A stretch of DNA of 64,000 nt. Source: DASWYT01 sp965246875 (GTDB lineage: Bacteria > Pseudomonadota > Alphaproteobacteria > Micavibrionales > SZUA-601). The translations under genes and the position numbers were made by a program. The notes below the pieces were generated by a model. The model had not been told where the DNA came from, did no database searches, and saw only the letters and a program-made list of their open reading frames with translations. The DNA lies in the NCBI GenBank assembly GCA_965246875.1, contig CBDFFU010000003.1, positions 1,240,001 to 1,304,000 on the forward strand, given 5' to 3'. Shown here piece by piece: positions 46,599 through 55,268 of this stretch; the first letter of the stretch is position 1; the number at the start of each line of letters is the position of its first letter.

Positions 46599-47615
46599 AT
46601 GAAAAAAACATTGCTGGCTTTTTTCCTGCTATGCCTGCCCATTCTTGCTGCTATTGGTGGCGGTGTATGGTGGGTCAACAACCAGATTTATAAACCGACC
46701 TCATTTGTTGTACAGCAATCTGTCGTGATTCCAAAGGGTGCCACTGGCATGGTCATTGCCCGCCAATTGCGGGATGCGCATGTGATCAAGCATGACTGGT
46801 TATTCTACGCTCTGCTCCGCTGGCCGTTTTATACCGACGGGCATCCAACAATTAAAGCGGGCGAATACGCTATTCAGGCCAAGGCATCGCTGTATCAAAT
46901 ATTTGACCTGCTGCGCTCCGGTAAAATCGTCGTGCATAGACTTACTTTGCCTGAAGGATTGACGGTTAAGCAGATGATTAATCTGCTGATGGCGGACAGT
47001 ATCCTGACCGGTGATGTGACGCCTGTGCCTGCAGAAGGCAGCTTATTGCCCGAAACCTATCAATTCGAACGTGGCGACACACGACAAAGCGTCATCGCCC
47101 AAATGCAGACAGCCATGCAGAAAACGCGAAGCGAGTTATGGGAAAAGCGCGCGGTCGATCTGCCCATCCAGACGATCGAACAGGCCGTCACCCTCGCCTC
47201 GATCGTCGAAAAGGAAACCGGGAAACCAATCGAGCGCCCGCGCATCGCCGGCGTCTTTATCAATCGCCTGCGCCAGACGATGCCGCTGCAGGCTGACCCG
47301 ACAATTGTCTATGCCGTAACCGACGGGTTGGGTACAATGCAAGGCAAACGGCTGTGGGGCAAATATCTCGACACGCCCTCACCCTATAACACCTATTTGC
47401 ACACCGGCCTGCCTCCTGGACCGATTGCCAACCCTGGCAAGGCAGCACTGGAAGCCGTGTTGAATCCTGAGCAGCATAATTATCTCTATTTTGTCGCTGA
47501 CGGCACGGGTGGCCATGTGTTTGCGGCAACACTGGATGACCATAATCGTAATGTCCAAAAATGGTATAAAGTGCGCCAGACGGATGAACAATTAGACGAT
47601 AAAATAAAAAAATAA
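46599..47615 (+). CDS. mltG: Endolytic transglycosylase MltG
   Basis: 338 residues from the ATG at 46599. One N-terminal membrane helix (MKKTLLAFFLLCLPILAAIGGGVWWV), a LysM-like segment (VVIPKGATGMVIARQLRDAHVI), then the YceG catalytic domain with the active-site Glu in LASIVEKETGKP and the conserved FINRLRQTMPLQADPTIVYA. NTYLHTGLPPGPIANPG is another signature. It cuts nascent glycan strands and may set chain length. The fabF-mltG order is typical of Proteobacteria. It is convergent with pgsA, 2 bp apart. Confidence 0.93.
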   Translation: MKKTLLAFFLLCLPILAAIGGGVWWVNNQIYKPTSFVVQQSVVIPKGATGMVIARQLRDAHVIKHDWLFYALLRWPFYTDGHPTIKAGEYAIQAKASLYQIFDLLRSGKIVVHRLTLPEGLTVKQMINLLMADSILTGDVTPVPAEGSLLPETYQFERGDTRQSVIAQMQTAMQKTRSELWEKRAVDLPIQTIEQAVTLASIVEKETGKPIERPRIAGVFINRLRQTMPLQADPTIVYAVTDGLGTMQGKRLWGKYLDTPSPYNTYLHTGLPPGPIANPGKAALEAVLNPEQHNYLYFVADGTGGHVFAATLDDHNRNVQKWYKVRQTDEQLDDKIKK

Positions 47616-47617
47616 AA

Positions 47618-48187
47618 CTATCGCGTAATATACGGCATTGCCGTTTTCGCGTAGTTCCAGCCAGTTTGCAAAGCCAATACCATCGCGATCAGCAAACCCA
47701 ATTTGCCGATCCACAAGGACGGGATCCAATCCGGCGCGTACGGCCCGACAATAAGAAATCCAATGGCACCCATCTGCACGCCGGTTTTCCACTTTGCCAA
47801 AGTGGAGACCGGGATTTGCACGTTCAACGGCCCCAGATACTCGCGCAAACCGGCAATGAAAATTTCACGCAATAAAATGGCAAGTGCCGGTAATGCCCAG
47901 ACGCCGTCCAACCGATCAACAGCCGCCAACATAAATAGCAAGGCGCCAACAAACAGCTTGTCAGCGATTGGATCAAGGAACTTACCGACTGGTGATGTCA
48001 AACTTAATGAGCGCGCGATGTAGCCATCCAGAAAATCAGTGACGGCCGCAGGCGCATAAATCGCCAGAATGGTCCAAGCCGCCCAGGCTTTGGGGACAAA
48101 AAACAACAGCACCATCAGCGGGATCGTGACGATCCGGCTGAGCGTTAACAGGTTTGGAATATGATGGCGTTGCAGGCGTGGAAACAT
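47618..48187 (-). CDS. pgsA: CDP-diacylglycerol--glycerol-3-phosphate 3-phosphatidyltransferase
   Basis: 189 residues with about four to five membrane segments. The CDP-alcohol phosphotransferase signature D-x2-DG-x2-AR-x8-G-x3-D-x3-D is present as DFLDGYIARSLSLTSPVGKFLDPIADKL. It forms phosphatidylglycerol phosphate for PG and cardiolipin. The ATG at 48187 gives MFPRLQRHHIPNLLTLSRI, a normal start. It is convergent with mltG. Confidence 0.94.
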   Translation of the reverse strand: MFPRLQRHHIPNLLTLSRIVTIPLMVLLFFVPKAWAAWTILAIYAPAAVTDFLDGYIARSLSLTSPVGKFLDPIADKLFVGALLFMLAAVDRLDGVWALPALAILLREIFIAGLREYLGPLNVQIPVSTLAKWKTGVQMGAIGFLIVGPYAPDWIPSLWIGKLGLLIAMVLALQTGWNYAKTAMPYITR

Positions 48188-48233
48188 GAATCATGCTTAG
48201 CATCGAATCGCCTGTCTGCCTACCCTTTACCTT

Positions 48234-48650
48234 TTAAACGTGGCGCAATTTACGCCGGAAGATCTTGCCTGTTCCTTGACGATAAGCTCGGCGGAGATCT
48301 TTGCGATTGGCGCGGAGATATTCGATCATATGGTCAGCAGGTGTCGCACTTGCAGCATCAGAGATGGCTGCTTCCGGCTTACCTTGATTCACATCAATTG
48401 TTCGCGAAATGGCTGCGATTTGCTCAATAAATAAAATAAGAGGATTGTTAATGGGCTGCTTTTTTGCTGCTTCAATCGTTTGTGCTAAATCTTGGCCGTC
48501 TGTTTTCTGCCATGTCGTTATTTCACGGATATGACTTTCATATTCCTCCACATGAAACACTTTGGTAGAAACTGCATAATGGCTTTCAATTTCCAATAAA
48601 TTTTGCATTGGCTTGATATAATTGGCTGGGATTGTATCAAATGTTGTCAT
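48234..48650 (-). CDS. Hypothetical protein, helical and charged
   Basis: 138 residues, not recognised. No signal peptide or membrane segment. It appears mostly helical with many charged residues and ends in a basic tail (RANRKDLRRAYRQGTGKIFRRKLRHV) that could bind nucleic acid or lipid. The ATG at 48650 has AAGG-like bases just upstream on the minus strand. It lies 15 bp downstream of the Rap1a-like gene, so the two may be cotranscribed. Confidence 0.6.
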   Translation of the reverse strand: MTTFDTIPANYIKPMQNLLEIESHYAVSTKVFHVEEYESHIREITTWQKTDGQDLAQTIEAAKKQPINNPLILFIEQIAAISRTIDVNQGKPEAAISDAASATPADHMIEYLRANRKDLRRAYRQGTGKIFRRKLRHV

Positions 48651-48665
48651 AGCTTTTTCCTTTTT

Positions 48666-49046
48666 TCATTTTTCATTTTTATTCACTTTACATGGCCAGG
48701 CGCCATACAATGCCAATGCGACTGCGGGTGCTGCGACAAAGCCTTGCTGTTCCGGTCTGGCCACCAGATGCGCCTGTACCACCTGACGGAGCTGCTGCAT
48801 CTTGATATCCTTTGGCAAACAGAAATCAACGCTTGGTGCCGTCCCTAAACTGCGTACCAAGATATGATAATCAACCACGCCAGCAATGTAATTTTCGCAA
48901 GCAAATCGGTTATCGGTGGTCGCACTGGCACACAGGCCTAGCAGCACTTTGCCCGTCATAAACGCCGCCTCGGCTGGCGATGTGTTCAACAAACTACTAG
49001 CCATCGTGATAACCAAGCTCCAGGTTTTCCAGCATGTGCGTCCCAT
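48666..49046 (-). CDS. Rap1a/Tai-family secreted protein
   Basis: 126 residues with a signal peptide (about 1-27, ending AEA). The mature part matches the Rap1a/Tai pattern: MTGKVLLGLC, a CENYIAGVVDYH block, CLPKDIKMQQLRQVVQAHLVARPE, and a final AVALALYGAWPC. Four cysteines fit two disulfides. Named members are immunity proteins against type VI amidase effectors (for example Tai4/Rap1), but many homologues are orphans. No effector gene is adjacent here, so immunity is only a possibility. Confidence 0.72.
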   Translation of the reverse strand: MGRTCWKTWSLVITMASSLLNTSPAEAAFMTGKVLLGLCASATTDNRFACENYIAGVVDYHILVRSLGTAPSVDFCLPKDIKMQQLRQVVQAHLVARPEQQGFVAAPAVALALYGAWPCKVNKNEK

Positions 49047-49077
49047 GTGCTAGTATATGTAATTTAAATAAGCGATG

Positions 49078-49620
49078 TCAAGCAGTCATACGGATCGTTT
49101 TTGCGATTTTATCCAACACAGCATTGACCAAAGATGGTGTCCGGTCGCTGTAAAAGGCTTTTGCCACTTCGACATAAGAGTGAATGATGAGCGGGGTCTC
49201 CGTTTGCGGGTGGCTGAACAATTCTTCTGTCCCGACCGTCAAAATGAATTGCACCAGCAATTCCTGACGCGCGAAAGGCCGGTTACCGTCGGCAAACGCT
49301 TGTTCCAGCATGGTTTGCAGCATGCCAGCCCGTTCTTCAACGCCGGTCATGAGAGTGCGTAATAATTCCATGTCGGCAGCTACAAACAACTGCCCCTCTT
49401 CTTCAATGCCATAGCGGTGCAGCATGTAGTCGTGCAATACATGCTCTGCATCCTGTTTGCTCTGCTGCATTTGATACAAACATTGTACTGCTGCCAGACG
49501 GGCAGCGTTGCGTCGCGCCACAGCAGATCCTTTGACCACGCGTTTAACGGGTGGTAGTGGCGGTTTTTTTTTCGAAGCCCGTTTTTTTGCAAGTGGTGTT
49601 TGTGGCGCTGAATCTGTCAT
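49078..49620 (-). CDS. nusB: Transcription antitermination factor NusB
   Basis: 180 residues, longer than E. coli NusB because of a Lys/Arg/Pro-rich N-terminal extension of about 35 residues (LAKKRASKKKPPLPPVKRVVKGSAVARR). The NusB core follows: AARLAAVQCLYQMQQSK, then LLVQFILTVGTEELFSHPQTETPLIIHSYVEVAKAFYSDRTPSLVNAVLDKIA. NusB with NusE binds boxA RNA to promote rRNA transcription. Only 31 bp separate it from the downstream Rap1a-like gene. Confidence 0.93.
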   Translation of the reverse strand: MTDSAPQTPLAKKRASKKKPPLPPVKRVVKGSAVARRNAARLAAVQCLYQMQQSKQDAEHVLHDYMLHRYGIEEEGQLFVAADMELLRTLMTGVEERAGMLQTMLEQAFADGNRPFARQELLVQFILTVGTEELFSHPQTETPLIIHSYVEVAKAFYSDRTPSLVNAVLDKIAKTIRMTA

Positions 49621-49676
49621 ATCGCAATTATGACGTTCTTATTGCGTTTTGCAATTCTATAATAATGTATTTAAAG

Positions 49677-50045
49677 TTAATTTGCATTGCTATTACAGTG
49701 TGTTGCGTCCACTGTTTTGGTTTTTGATATGAATAAGCAAGCGGGGATTGTCCATGGGTCACCTCCAACTGAAATATCACGAAACGGTATGTCGGCATTC
49801 TCATTAAACGATGCAAAGTAATAACCTAATCCAGCCAGATCATCAAAATATTGAAGTAAATAATCAGTATCACCACTTGGTGTTAAAATAATTCGCCTAA
49901 TGTCATCTACCGTTTTCCAATATAGACCAGCTTGCCCTGAATAGCCTTCCCACTCAATTTGTGTTCCGTGTTTGATAACATCGATAATATAATCCAGTGA
50001 TGGTTGATGATGTTCTTGCCTTTGTGTATCAATAAAAACAATCAT
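49677..50045 (-). CDS. Hypothetical protein, possibly Imm1-like
   Basis: 122 residues, no signal peptide. The C-terminal half (DYLLQYFDDLAGLGYYFASFNEN, then GGDPWTIPACLFIS) is reminiscent of Imm1-type immunity proteins, but the match is by eye and weak. AT-rich. It lies upstream of nusB and close to a small membrane protein gene, in the 1.2 kb next to the tRNA-Thr island; it may belong to an older insertion there. Confidence 0.5.
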   Translation of the reverse strand: MIVFIDTQRQEHHQPSLDYIIDVIKHGTQIEWEGYSGQAGLYWKTVDDIRRIILTPSGDTDYLLQYFDDLAGLGYYFASFNENADIPFRDISVGGDPWTIPACLFISKTKTVDATHCNSNAN

Positions 50046-50074
50046 ACTGCCATGCGCATAAAATGAATTTTTAA

Positions 50075-50401
50075 TTAGTGACTGATAAAAAATAAATTCA
50101 AAAGTCCAATACTAAGGCTTATTACCACTAAAAATATTAGTCTCTTACGTAATTGTTTGTTGAGGGTTGGGTCTGACAACACCAGCTTTTGCTTTCGCCT
50201 GTTACGCATCTCTTGCGCGTCTTGCTGAAATATAGAAAAATATGTTAAGACGACAGCAATTGCTGGTATTAAGATACTAGTTTTATAGTAATAATAACCT
50301 TCAGTGAGAGCGACATGCCATTGGTAATACCACAGGCCATAAAACAAAAGGGTCGCAGCAATATATATCCATTGCCACGTTTTTGCTGAGATGTTGTCCA
50401 T
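50075..50401 (-). CDS. Small membrane protein of unknown function
   Basis: 108 residues from the ATG at 50401, with GGAG 8 nt upstream. Three hydrophobic segments: about 8-28 (WIYIAATLLFYGLWYYQW), about 38-58 (SILIPAIAVVLTYFSIF), and about 85-105 (LIFLVVISLSIGLLNLFFI), with a basic loop between the second and third. No family recognised. The stretch 50402-50640 upstream of the island holds no gene that I can support. Confidence 0.55.
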   Translation of the reverse strand: MDNISAKTWQWIYIAATLLFYGLWYYQWHVALTEGYYYYKTSILIPAIAVVLTYFSIFQQDAQEMRNRRKQKLVLSDPTLNKQLRKRLIFLVVISLSIGLLNLFFISH

Positions 50402-50640
50402 CTGTATCTCCCGTAATTTAAATTTTAACAAGAACTATTTTTACAGGTGTTAAATTATACTGTGACAGCGTAGTTGTACTCTACTCTTTAGCTTTCACAC
50501 GCGCAATATTATATACATCCAGTTCATATTTTTAGTGTTAAGGATGACAGTCTTATTTTCGCTGATCGGTGACAAAATGTACCGATAAACAGATTGGTTA
50601 CACCGCCAAAGTGACTTGCAAAAAATATCAAATTGGACAG

Positions 50641-50692
50641 AAAAATGGTGCTGCCGAGGAGGATTGAACTCTCGACCTCTCCCTTACCAAGG
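50641..50692 (-). repeat. attL: displaced 3' end of tRNA-Thr
   Basis: 52 bp identical to 59768-59819. Bases 50646-50692 equal the last 47 nt of tRNA-Thr including CCA. It lacks the 5' half and cannot be a tRNA. It marks the left junction of the island. Confidence 0.93.
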
Positions 50693-50810
50693 AAACAGCT
50701 CAATCTTTTCTGATGTTTTCTGTCACTTTATGATACTATACAAGTAACTGGAAATAATGAATTTATACCTTTACAGGGCATTGTTTTGTATTGCCATCTT
50801 TTATAATACG

Positions 50811-50830
50811 GGTAGCATATGGGTAGCATA
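50811..50830 (+). promoter_or_regulatory. Putative integrase arm-type sites, left
   Basis: Two direct copies of GGTAGCATA at 50811-50819 and 50822-50830, 11 bp apart, just upstream of the integrase start. The same paired pattern occurs inside the right end at 59706-59725. Such repeats near att sites are typical arm-binding sites of tyrosine integrases. Confidence 0.6.
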
Positions 50831-51127
50831 ATTTAGATAGAGCAATCATAAAAATGACTGAGAAATTTAATTTTAAAAAGGAAACGCTTGCTTTGCTCAA
50901 GTCGCAGGCGAAACAGTACGATGTTGCCGATATAAAGGTTTCCGGCTTACGTCTGATGGTTAATCCTGGCGGCAGCAAAACCTTCTTTCTCTATAGAAAG
51001 GTCAAGGGGCGCCCACAGCGCATTAAAATAGGCCGTTACGACATTGGTGTTGAAAATGCCCGTAAAGAGGCTGGCCGGCTAAATTCTCTTATTACTCTTG
51101 GTCAACCCCCGATATTGAGTCCAGGTT

Positions 51128-52003
51128 TTAAGTTACAGTTTGGAGCAGCTGCAGCATCATGGCGGGGGCTGGAGCGTAAGCGGAAGCCCCTGCCATGATG
51201 CAAGCATGCGTTCTGGCCAGTGGAGCGGGTGGCCTATAGCCCAGCGACGTGTGCGGGCGGATATGGTTGTAATGATGCCGCCACTGCTCCAAGATCACCT
51301 GGGCTTCTTTCAGCGTGTAAAACGTCTCCGCATTCAGGCATTCGTCCCGCAGCCTTGCGTTGAAGCTCTCATTATAACCATTCTCCCACGGGCTGCCTGG
51401 CTCGATATACAGTGTTTTGACGTGTAGCTTTGGTAGCCAGTCCTTGATCGATCTGGCCGTAAACTCCGACCCGTTATCCGAACGGATATGATCAGGAATG
51501 CCTTTGCTCACAAACAGATCCGTCAGCACAGCCATGATGTCATCCGCCTTCAAGCTGTAACCCGTCCGCAAAGCCAGGCATTCCCGCGTGTACTCATCGA
51601 TCACCGTCAGTGTGCGGATCTTGGTGCCGTCCTTGAGCCGGTCCGCTACAAAGTCATACGCCCACACATGGTTCTGCCAACACGGTCTAAGTCGGATGCA
51701 TGAACCGTCATTCAGATAGAGACGACCTTTCTTCTTATGCCGTTGCGGTACCTTCAGCCCCTCTCGCCGCCAGATGCGCTCCACACGTTTGTGATTAACC
51801 ACCCAGCCTTGAACCCGCAGCAACGCCGTGATGCGTTTGTAACCGTAACGACCATAACGCGCCGCAAGTTTTATAATGTCCGCCGTCAGCGCTTCTTCGT
51901 CACGCGCTCGCTTAAGAGGCCTGCGCTGCAAGCCGCGGCTCTGCCCCAACGCCTTGCACGCCCGTCGTTCCGTAATTCCCAGCTTCTGCTGCACATAAAC
52001 CAC
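51128..52003 (-). CDS. IS3-family transposase OrfB (DDE integrase)
   Basis: 291 residues from a GTG at 52003. HTH_21 region then an rve domain: catalytic D in VWAYDFVAD, D in IRSDNGSEF, and E in GSPWENGYNESFNARLRDE. The open frame extends upstream into orfA, so the active product is probably the OrfAB fusion made by -1 frameshifting at G-GGA-AAG (52042-52036). The C-terminal tail runs into the end of the element. The gene looks intact, so this IS may still be active. Confidence 0.92.
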   Translation of the reverse strand: MVYVQQKLGITERRACKALGQSRGLQRRPLKRARDEEALTADIIKLAARYGRYGYKRITALLRVQGWVVNHKRVERIWRREGLKVPQRHKKKGRLYLNDGSCIRLRPCWQNHVWAYDFVADRLKDGTKIRTLTVIDEYTRECLALRTGYSLKADDIMAVLTDLFVSKGIPDHIRSDNGSEFTARSIKDWLPKLHVKTLYIEPGSPWENGYNESFNARLRDECLNAETFYTLKEAQVILEQWRHHYNHIRPHTSLGYRPPAPLARTHACIMAGASAYAPAPAMMLQLLQTVT

Positions 52004-52029
52004 AGCCTCCCGGCGACGCTCAGGACTGG

Positions 52030-52308
52030 TTAGAACTTTCCCGTCGATACTTCCTTCAAAATCAGATTATCCAAAGTCAGGTCGGCGACAGCACGTTTCA
52101 GCCGCCCATTCTCTATCTCAAGATCCTTCAAGCGCCGCGCCTGATCCACACCCAGACCGCCGTATTCTTTCCGCCAGCGGTAATACGTATTCCCCGTCAC
52201 AGCCAACGCACGCAACACATCTTCCATCCGCTTGCCCTGGCCAATCATCACCTCAGCCTGCCGCAAATAGCCTATAATCTGCTCCGCCGTAAACCTCCGC
52301 CGTGACAT
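52030..52308 (-). CDS. IS3-family transposase OrfA (HTH)
   Basis: 92 residues. HTH_Tnp_1 type: RRRFTAEQIIGYLRQAEVMIGQGKRMEDVLRALAVTGNTYYRWRKEYGGLGVDQARRLKDLEIENGRLKRAVADL, ending in a leucine-zipper-like stretch. It binds the inverted repeats. Near its end a G-GGA-AAG heptamer in the zero frame allows a -1 slip into orfB. Confidence 0.92.
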   Translation of the reverse strand: MSRRRFTAEQIIGYLRQAEVMIGQGKRMEDVLRALAVTGNTYYRWRKEYGGLGVDQARRLKDLEIENGRLKRAVADLTLDNLILKEVSTGKF

Positions 52309-52820
52309 GCAAAACCCTCCCGCTAGATGTCCACATCATACCAAGAATAACTCTCGGCTTGGACTCATTTATAGGGGGCGGACCACTCTAGGCGGTGACC
52401 CACACGAAGAGCGTCTAGCGGCCAGGCTCGAGTCGACTTTTGCTGAATTATATGACCAATATTACGAACAGCACGCTGTTAAACATACCAAACAGCCGGA
52501 TGCTAATAAGAAAATGATAGAGTTTCATATTTTACCAGTTATTGGCAATTATAACATCAGCCTAGTAACCGCTGATAAAATTAGGACAATGCATGCTGAG
52601 ATGGGTGAAAAGAGCGGTCAGGCAGGCGCAAATCGCGTTATGCAGATAGTCAATGCAGTTTTTAACTTTGGTATTAAGCATGGATACCTCAAAGGTTCCA
52701 ATCCTTGTTACGGGTTGAAAAAATTTAAAACTGCTAGTCGAGACCGTTTTTTGACAAAAACTGAACTACTCAAATTCTTTGAAGCCTTAAACCAGGAAAA
52801 ACCTCTATTTCAAAACTTTT

Positions 52821-53524
52821 GGGGCTGGTATAGATTAGCTGAGTTTAGCCCATAGCTTGAGAGTTGTCAGCTGGCTTTTGGGTGAGCCGTAATTGAAGCG
52901 GAAGACACATTCCTGAAGGAAGTAAGCGAAGTTCTGTTTCGGGATGCCGTTGTATTTGCGCAAAACTCGTTTTGATTGATTCCAGAAGTTTTCAATCCCA
53001 TTGATGTGATTAGTTTTATCAGCGAACAGTTCGCTGTGATTGATGCGATAATGTTTAAACTCAGAGACATCTAGCACGTTATACGAACGATAGCTGTCCG
53101 TGTAGACGATGCTATCAGGCTGGATTTTACGGCGTATAACCGGCATGAGCGTCCGGCTTTTTGTATCGTCGACCATGGCGGCATAGACTTTACCACCCCG
53201 CTTGAGCAGGCCGAAAACAGGAACCTTGCCGGCAGCAACTCGGCCTCGCTTGCCCTTTCGGACACCGCCAAAGTAACTCTCGTCAAGCTCAATCTCGCCG
53301 TCGAATGGCTCTTCATCGATCATTTTATCGCTGATCAGGACACGCAATTTATGATAAAACAAGTGGGCCGTATGATAGTTGATACCGACCAGATCAGCAG
53401 CTGTTCGGGCCGTTACCTGGCCGACGAACATCTCCAGCAGCTTTAACTGAATTTTATGCGATAATTTACAACGATTTAATCCCATCACACCAGCATAAAT
53501 TAGATCCTAATCTATACCAGCCCC
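52821..53524 (-). mobile_element. IS1595-family insertion sequence
   Basis: 704 bp with 18-bp perfect terminal inverted repeats (52821-52838 and 53507-53524, starting GGGGCTGGTATAG) and an 8-bp target duplication AAACTTTT (52813-52820 and 53525-53532). Both the family and the 8-bp duplication agree. One transposase gene. It interrupts the integrase between the core-binding and catalytic domains. Confidence 0.94.
52835..53488 (-). CDS. IS1595-family transposase
   Basis: 217 residues, ISXO2-like DDE domain. CKLSHKIQLKLLEMFVGQVTARTAADLVGINYHTAHLFYHKLR is the N-terminal HTH. The catalytic region has EIELDESYFGGVRKGKRGRVAAGKVPVFGLLKRGG, IVYTDSYRSYN, and HINGIENFWNQSKRVLRKYNGIP. The zinc-ribbon often found at the N-terminus of longer members is absent, as in the ISSpo3-type subgroup. 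The frame ends inside the left inverted repeat and seems complete. Confidence 0.92.
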   Translation of the reverse strand: MMGLNRCKLSHKIQLKLLEMFVGQVTARTAADLVGINYHTAHLFYHKLRVLISDKMIDEEPFDGEIELDESYFGGVRKGKRGRVAAGKVPVFGLLKRGGKVYAAMVDDTKSRTLMPVIRRKIQPDSIVYTDSYRSYNVLDVSEFKHYRINHSELFADKTNHINGIENFWNQSKRVLRKYNGIPKQNFAYFLQECVFRFNYGSPKSQLTTLKLWAKLS

Positions 53525-54025
53525 AAACTTTTTTATTTTGTCGCTTTATACAGGAGCGCGTAAAGGAAATCTGCTTTCTATGCGTTGGAGCGATATTAAC
53601 TTCGATCTTAAACAATGGCGTATCCCTGAAACACAAACTAAAAACCGTGATGTAAATACCATTCCTTTGTCAGAGTCGGCCATTGCTATCCTTAAAGAGG
53701 TTCTATCTGCCAATAAGAAATCTAAAACACCATCCATTTTTGTCTTTCCTGGTAAAAGTAAGGATGGTCACTTAAAAGACCCTAAAAAGGCCTTTGAGCG
53801 AATTAAAATAAAAATGGAAGTCGATGATATCCGCATTCATGATCTTAGACGTACGCTGGGCAGCTATATGGCTATTACTGGTGCAAGCCTTCCTATTATC
53901 GGGAAAGCTTTAAACCACAAGAGTCGTGAAGCAACGGCTATATATGCGCGATTATCGAATGATCCCGTTCTGAATGCTATTAATGTCGCTACTGACTTGA
54001 TGAAAACAAATATCGCGACCTCCAA

Positions 54026-55204
54026 ATGATGGAAATAAAAGATATAGTTTTTGATTTAATTGTTTCCAAAAGAGAAGGTGATTATTGGGACTTTAAATTG
54101 AAACCCCATGAGAATTCTGCCGAATTAATAAAAGATATAATCTGCCTTGCTAATTGCGTAAGGCATAAAGGTGAAAGATATATAATTTTTGGCGTAGATG
54201 ATAACGGTAATATCGTAGGTTTAAGTAATAGTGATAGATTAACGCAAGCAAATATTATCGATATGCTAAGCAAAGTTTCATTTTCAAAATCAAAACACCC
54301 AGATATTTCACTTTTTAATATTGAAATTGAGAAAAGATATTTACAAGTCTTGGTAATCAAAGATGAACCGGAAAAGCCATTTTATCTCGAAAGTGAATAT
54401 AAATATCAAGGTAGGACGCTGAATGCCGGTACTATCTATTCACGCACACAAGATAGAAATACGCCTATTAACGGTGTTGCAGCATCACATGATATAGAAT
54501 TAATGTGGAAAGAACGTTTTGGCCTGACGCAAAGCTTAATAGAAAGAATCAAACTATATTTGATAGATTATAAGAACTGGGTAGAGTTGAATCCTGGATC
54601 AGGCGTTTATTCTTATATCCCTTCCCCAGAATTTACTGTTGAATATATATATGAAACACAGGAGTTAAGTGGAGGTCAAAGCTGGGCAAGATTCTCTACA
54701 TATAAACGTATTTTCTCAAGTAGCATTGAATGTAAGCACAACCAAAATATGCTAGGGCGGTGGGAAATACTTAACTACGACAATGGAAAATCACTGTTAA
54801 TGCCCGATCAAGACAGCTTGTATCTAAAGCAATCTTGGATACCAATGTTCTATTTCTGTATAGACAATATAGATTTCACAATTTTATTATTTTGGGAAAA
54901 CGTAATAACAGAATACCCTGATAAAGAAATTAGAACTAAAGAATCTTTCTTACAAGATAAGCCATTTCCCACAGTTATAGCGAACTCTCCTATATTGGTT
55001 TTCTTAAATAAGGCTGAGAAAACTATGTTTAAAGAATATATTTCTTTAAACCCAAACAGCATAAATAGTTATAATTATCATCCAGCAATAGATAGGCTAG
55101 ATTCAATTGGCGGCGAGCGTAAAGTAATCGAATTAGAAGAAATTAAATTATCCTCCAAATTAGAAAGAGTGTTTGAAGAATGGAAAAAGTTAAATCGAAT
55201 ATAG
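54026..55204 (+). CDS. Schlafen/AlbA_2-domain protein, candidate defence gene
   Basis: 392 residues. The N-terminal 130 residues match the AlbA_2 (divergent AAA_4, Schlafen-like) domain: KREGDYWDFKLKPHENSAELIKDIICLANCVRHKGERYIIFGVDDNGNIVGL, then a LQVLVIKDEPEKPFYLE strand. The rest (about 160-392) is not recognised; it has many aromatic residues and no membrane helix. Schlafen/AlbA_2 proteins are nucleic-acid binders or nucleases and recur in phage-defence loci. It overlaps the integrase stop by 4 nt and precedes the OLD-like gene by 64 bp. AT-rich, with many Ile, Lys and Asn codons. Its original transcription probably came through int, which is now interrupted. Confidence 0.8.
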   Translation: MMEIKDIVFDLIVSKREGDYWDFKLKPHENSAELIKDIICLANCVRHKGERYIIFGVDDNGNIVGLSNSDRLTQANIIDMLSKVSFSKSKHPDISLFNIEIEKRYLQVLVIKDEPEKPFYLESEYKYQGRTLNAGTIYSRTQDRNTPINGVAASHDIELMWKERFGLTQSLIERIKLYLIDYKNWVELNPGSGVYSYIPSPEFTVEYIYETQELSGGQSWARFSTYKRIFSSSIECKHNQNMLGRWEILNYDNGKSLLMPDQDSLYLKQSWIPMFYFCIDNIDFTILLFWENVITEYPDKEIRTKESFLQDKPFPTVIANSPILVFLNKAEKTMFKEYISLNPNSINSYNYHPAIDRLDSIGGERKVIELEEIKLSSKLERVFEEWKKLNRI

Positions 55205-55268
55205 TGTTTTAATTATTTGAAAACATGTTACAATATCACCATCACAATAATCTCAAAGAGGTTTATAT

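Larger units (their letters stand above)
51099..52385 (-). mobile_element. IS3-family (IS407-like) insertion sequence
   Basis: 1287 bp. The ends are imperfect inverted repeats: left TGGTC..CCCCC.ATA..GAGTCCA and right its complement ending GGACCA at 52385. A 4-bp target duplication CTCT flanks it (51095-51098 and 52386-52389), the length typical of the IS407 group. It encodes orfA and orfB on the minus strand. It interrupts the integrase between ITL and GGDPHEE. Confidence 0.92.
50854..54029 (+). pseudogene. Tyrosine integrase split by two insertion sequences
   Basis: Three segments: 50854-51098, 52390-52820 and 53533-54029. Joined after deleting each IS and one copy of its target duplication they total 1173 bp, a 390-residue P4-type integrase in one frame. 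Segment 1 is the DUF4102 arm-binding domain (LKSQAKQYDVADIKVSGLRLMVNPGGSKTFF..). Segment 2 is the core-binding domain (STFAELYDQYYEQHAVKHTK..). Segment 3 is the catalytic domain with R in YTGARKGNLLSMRW, HDLRRT and the terminal YARL tyrosine. As it stands no functional integrase can be made. The stop overlaps the start of the AlbA_2 gene by 4 nt. Confidence 0.93.

Noticed and set aside
50641..50710. Possible second tRNA-Thr
   Set aside because: Only the 3' 47 nt are present; the D-arm and 5' acceptor strand are missing, so it is the att duplication.
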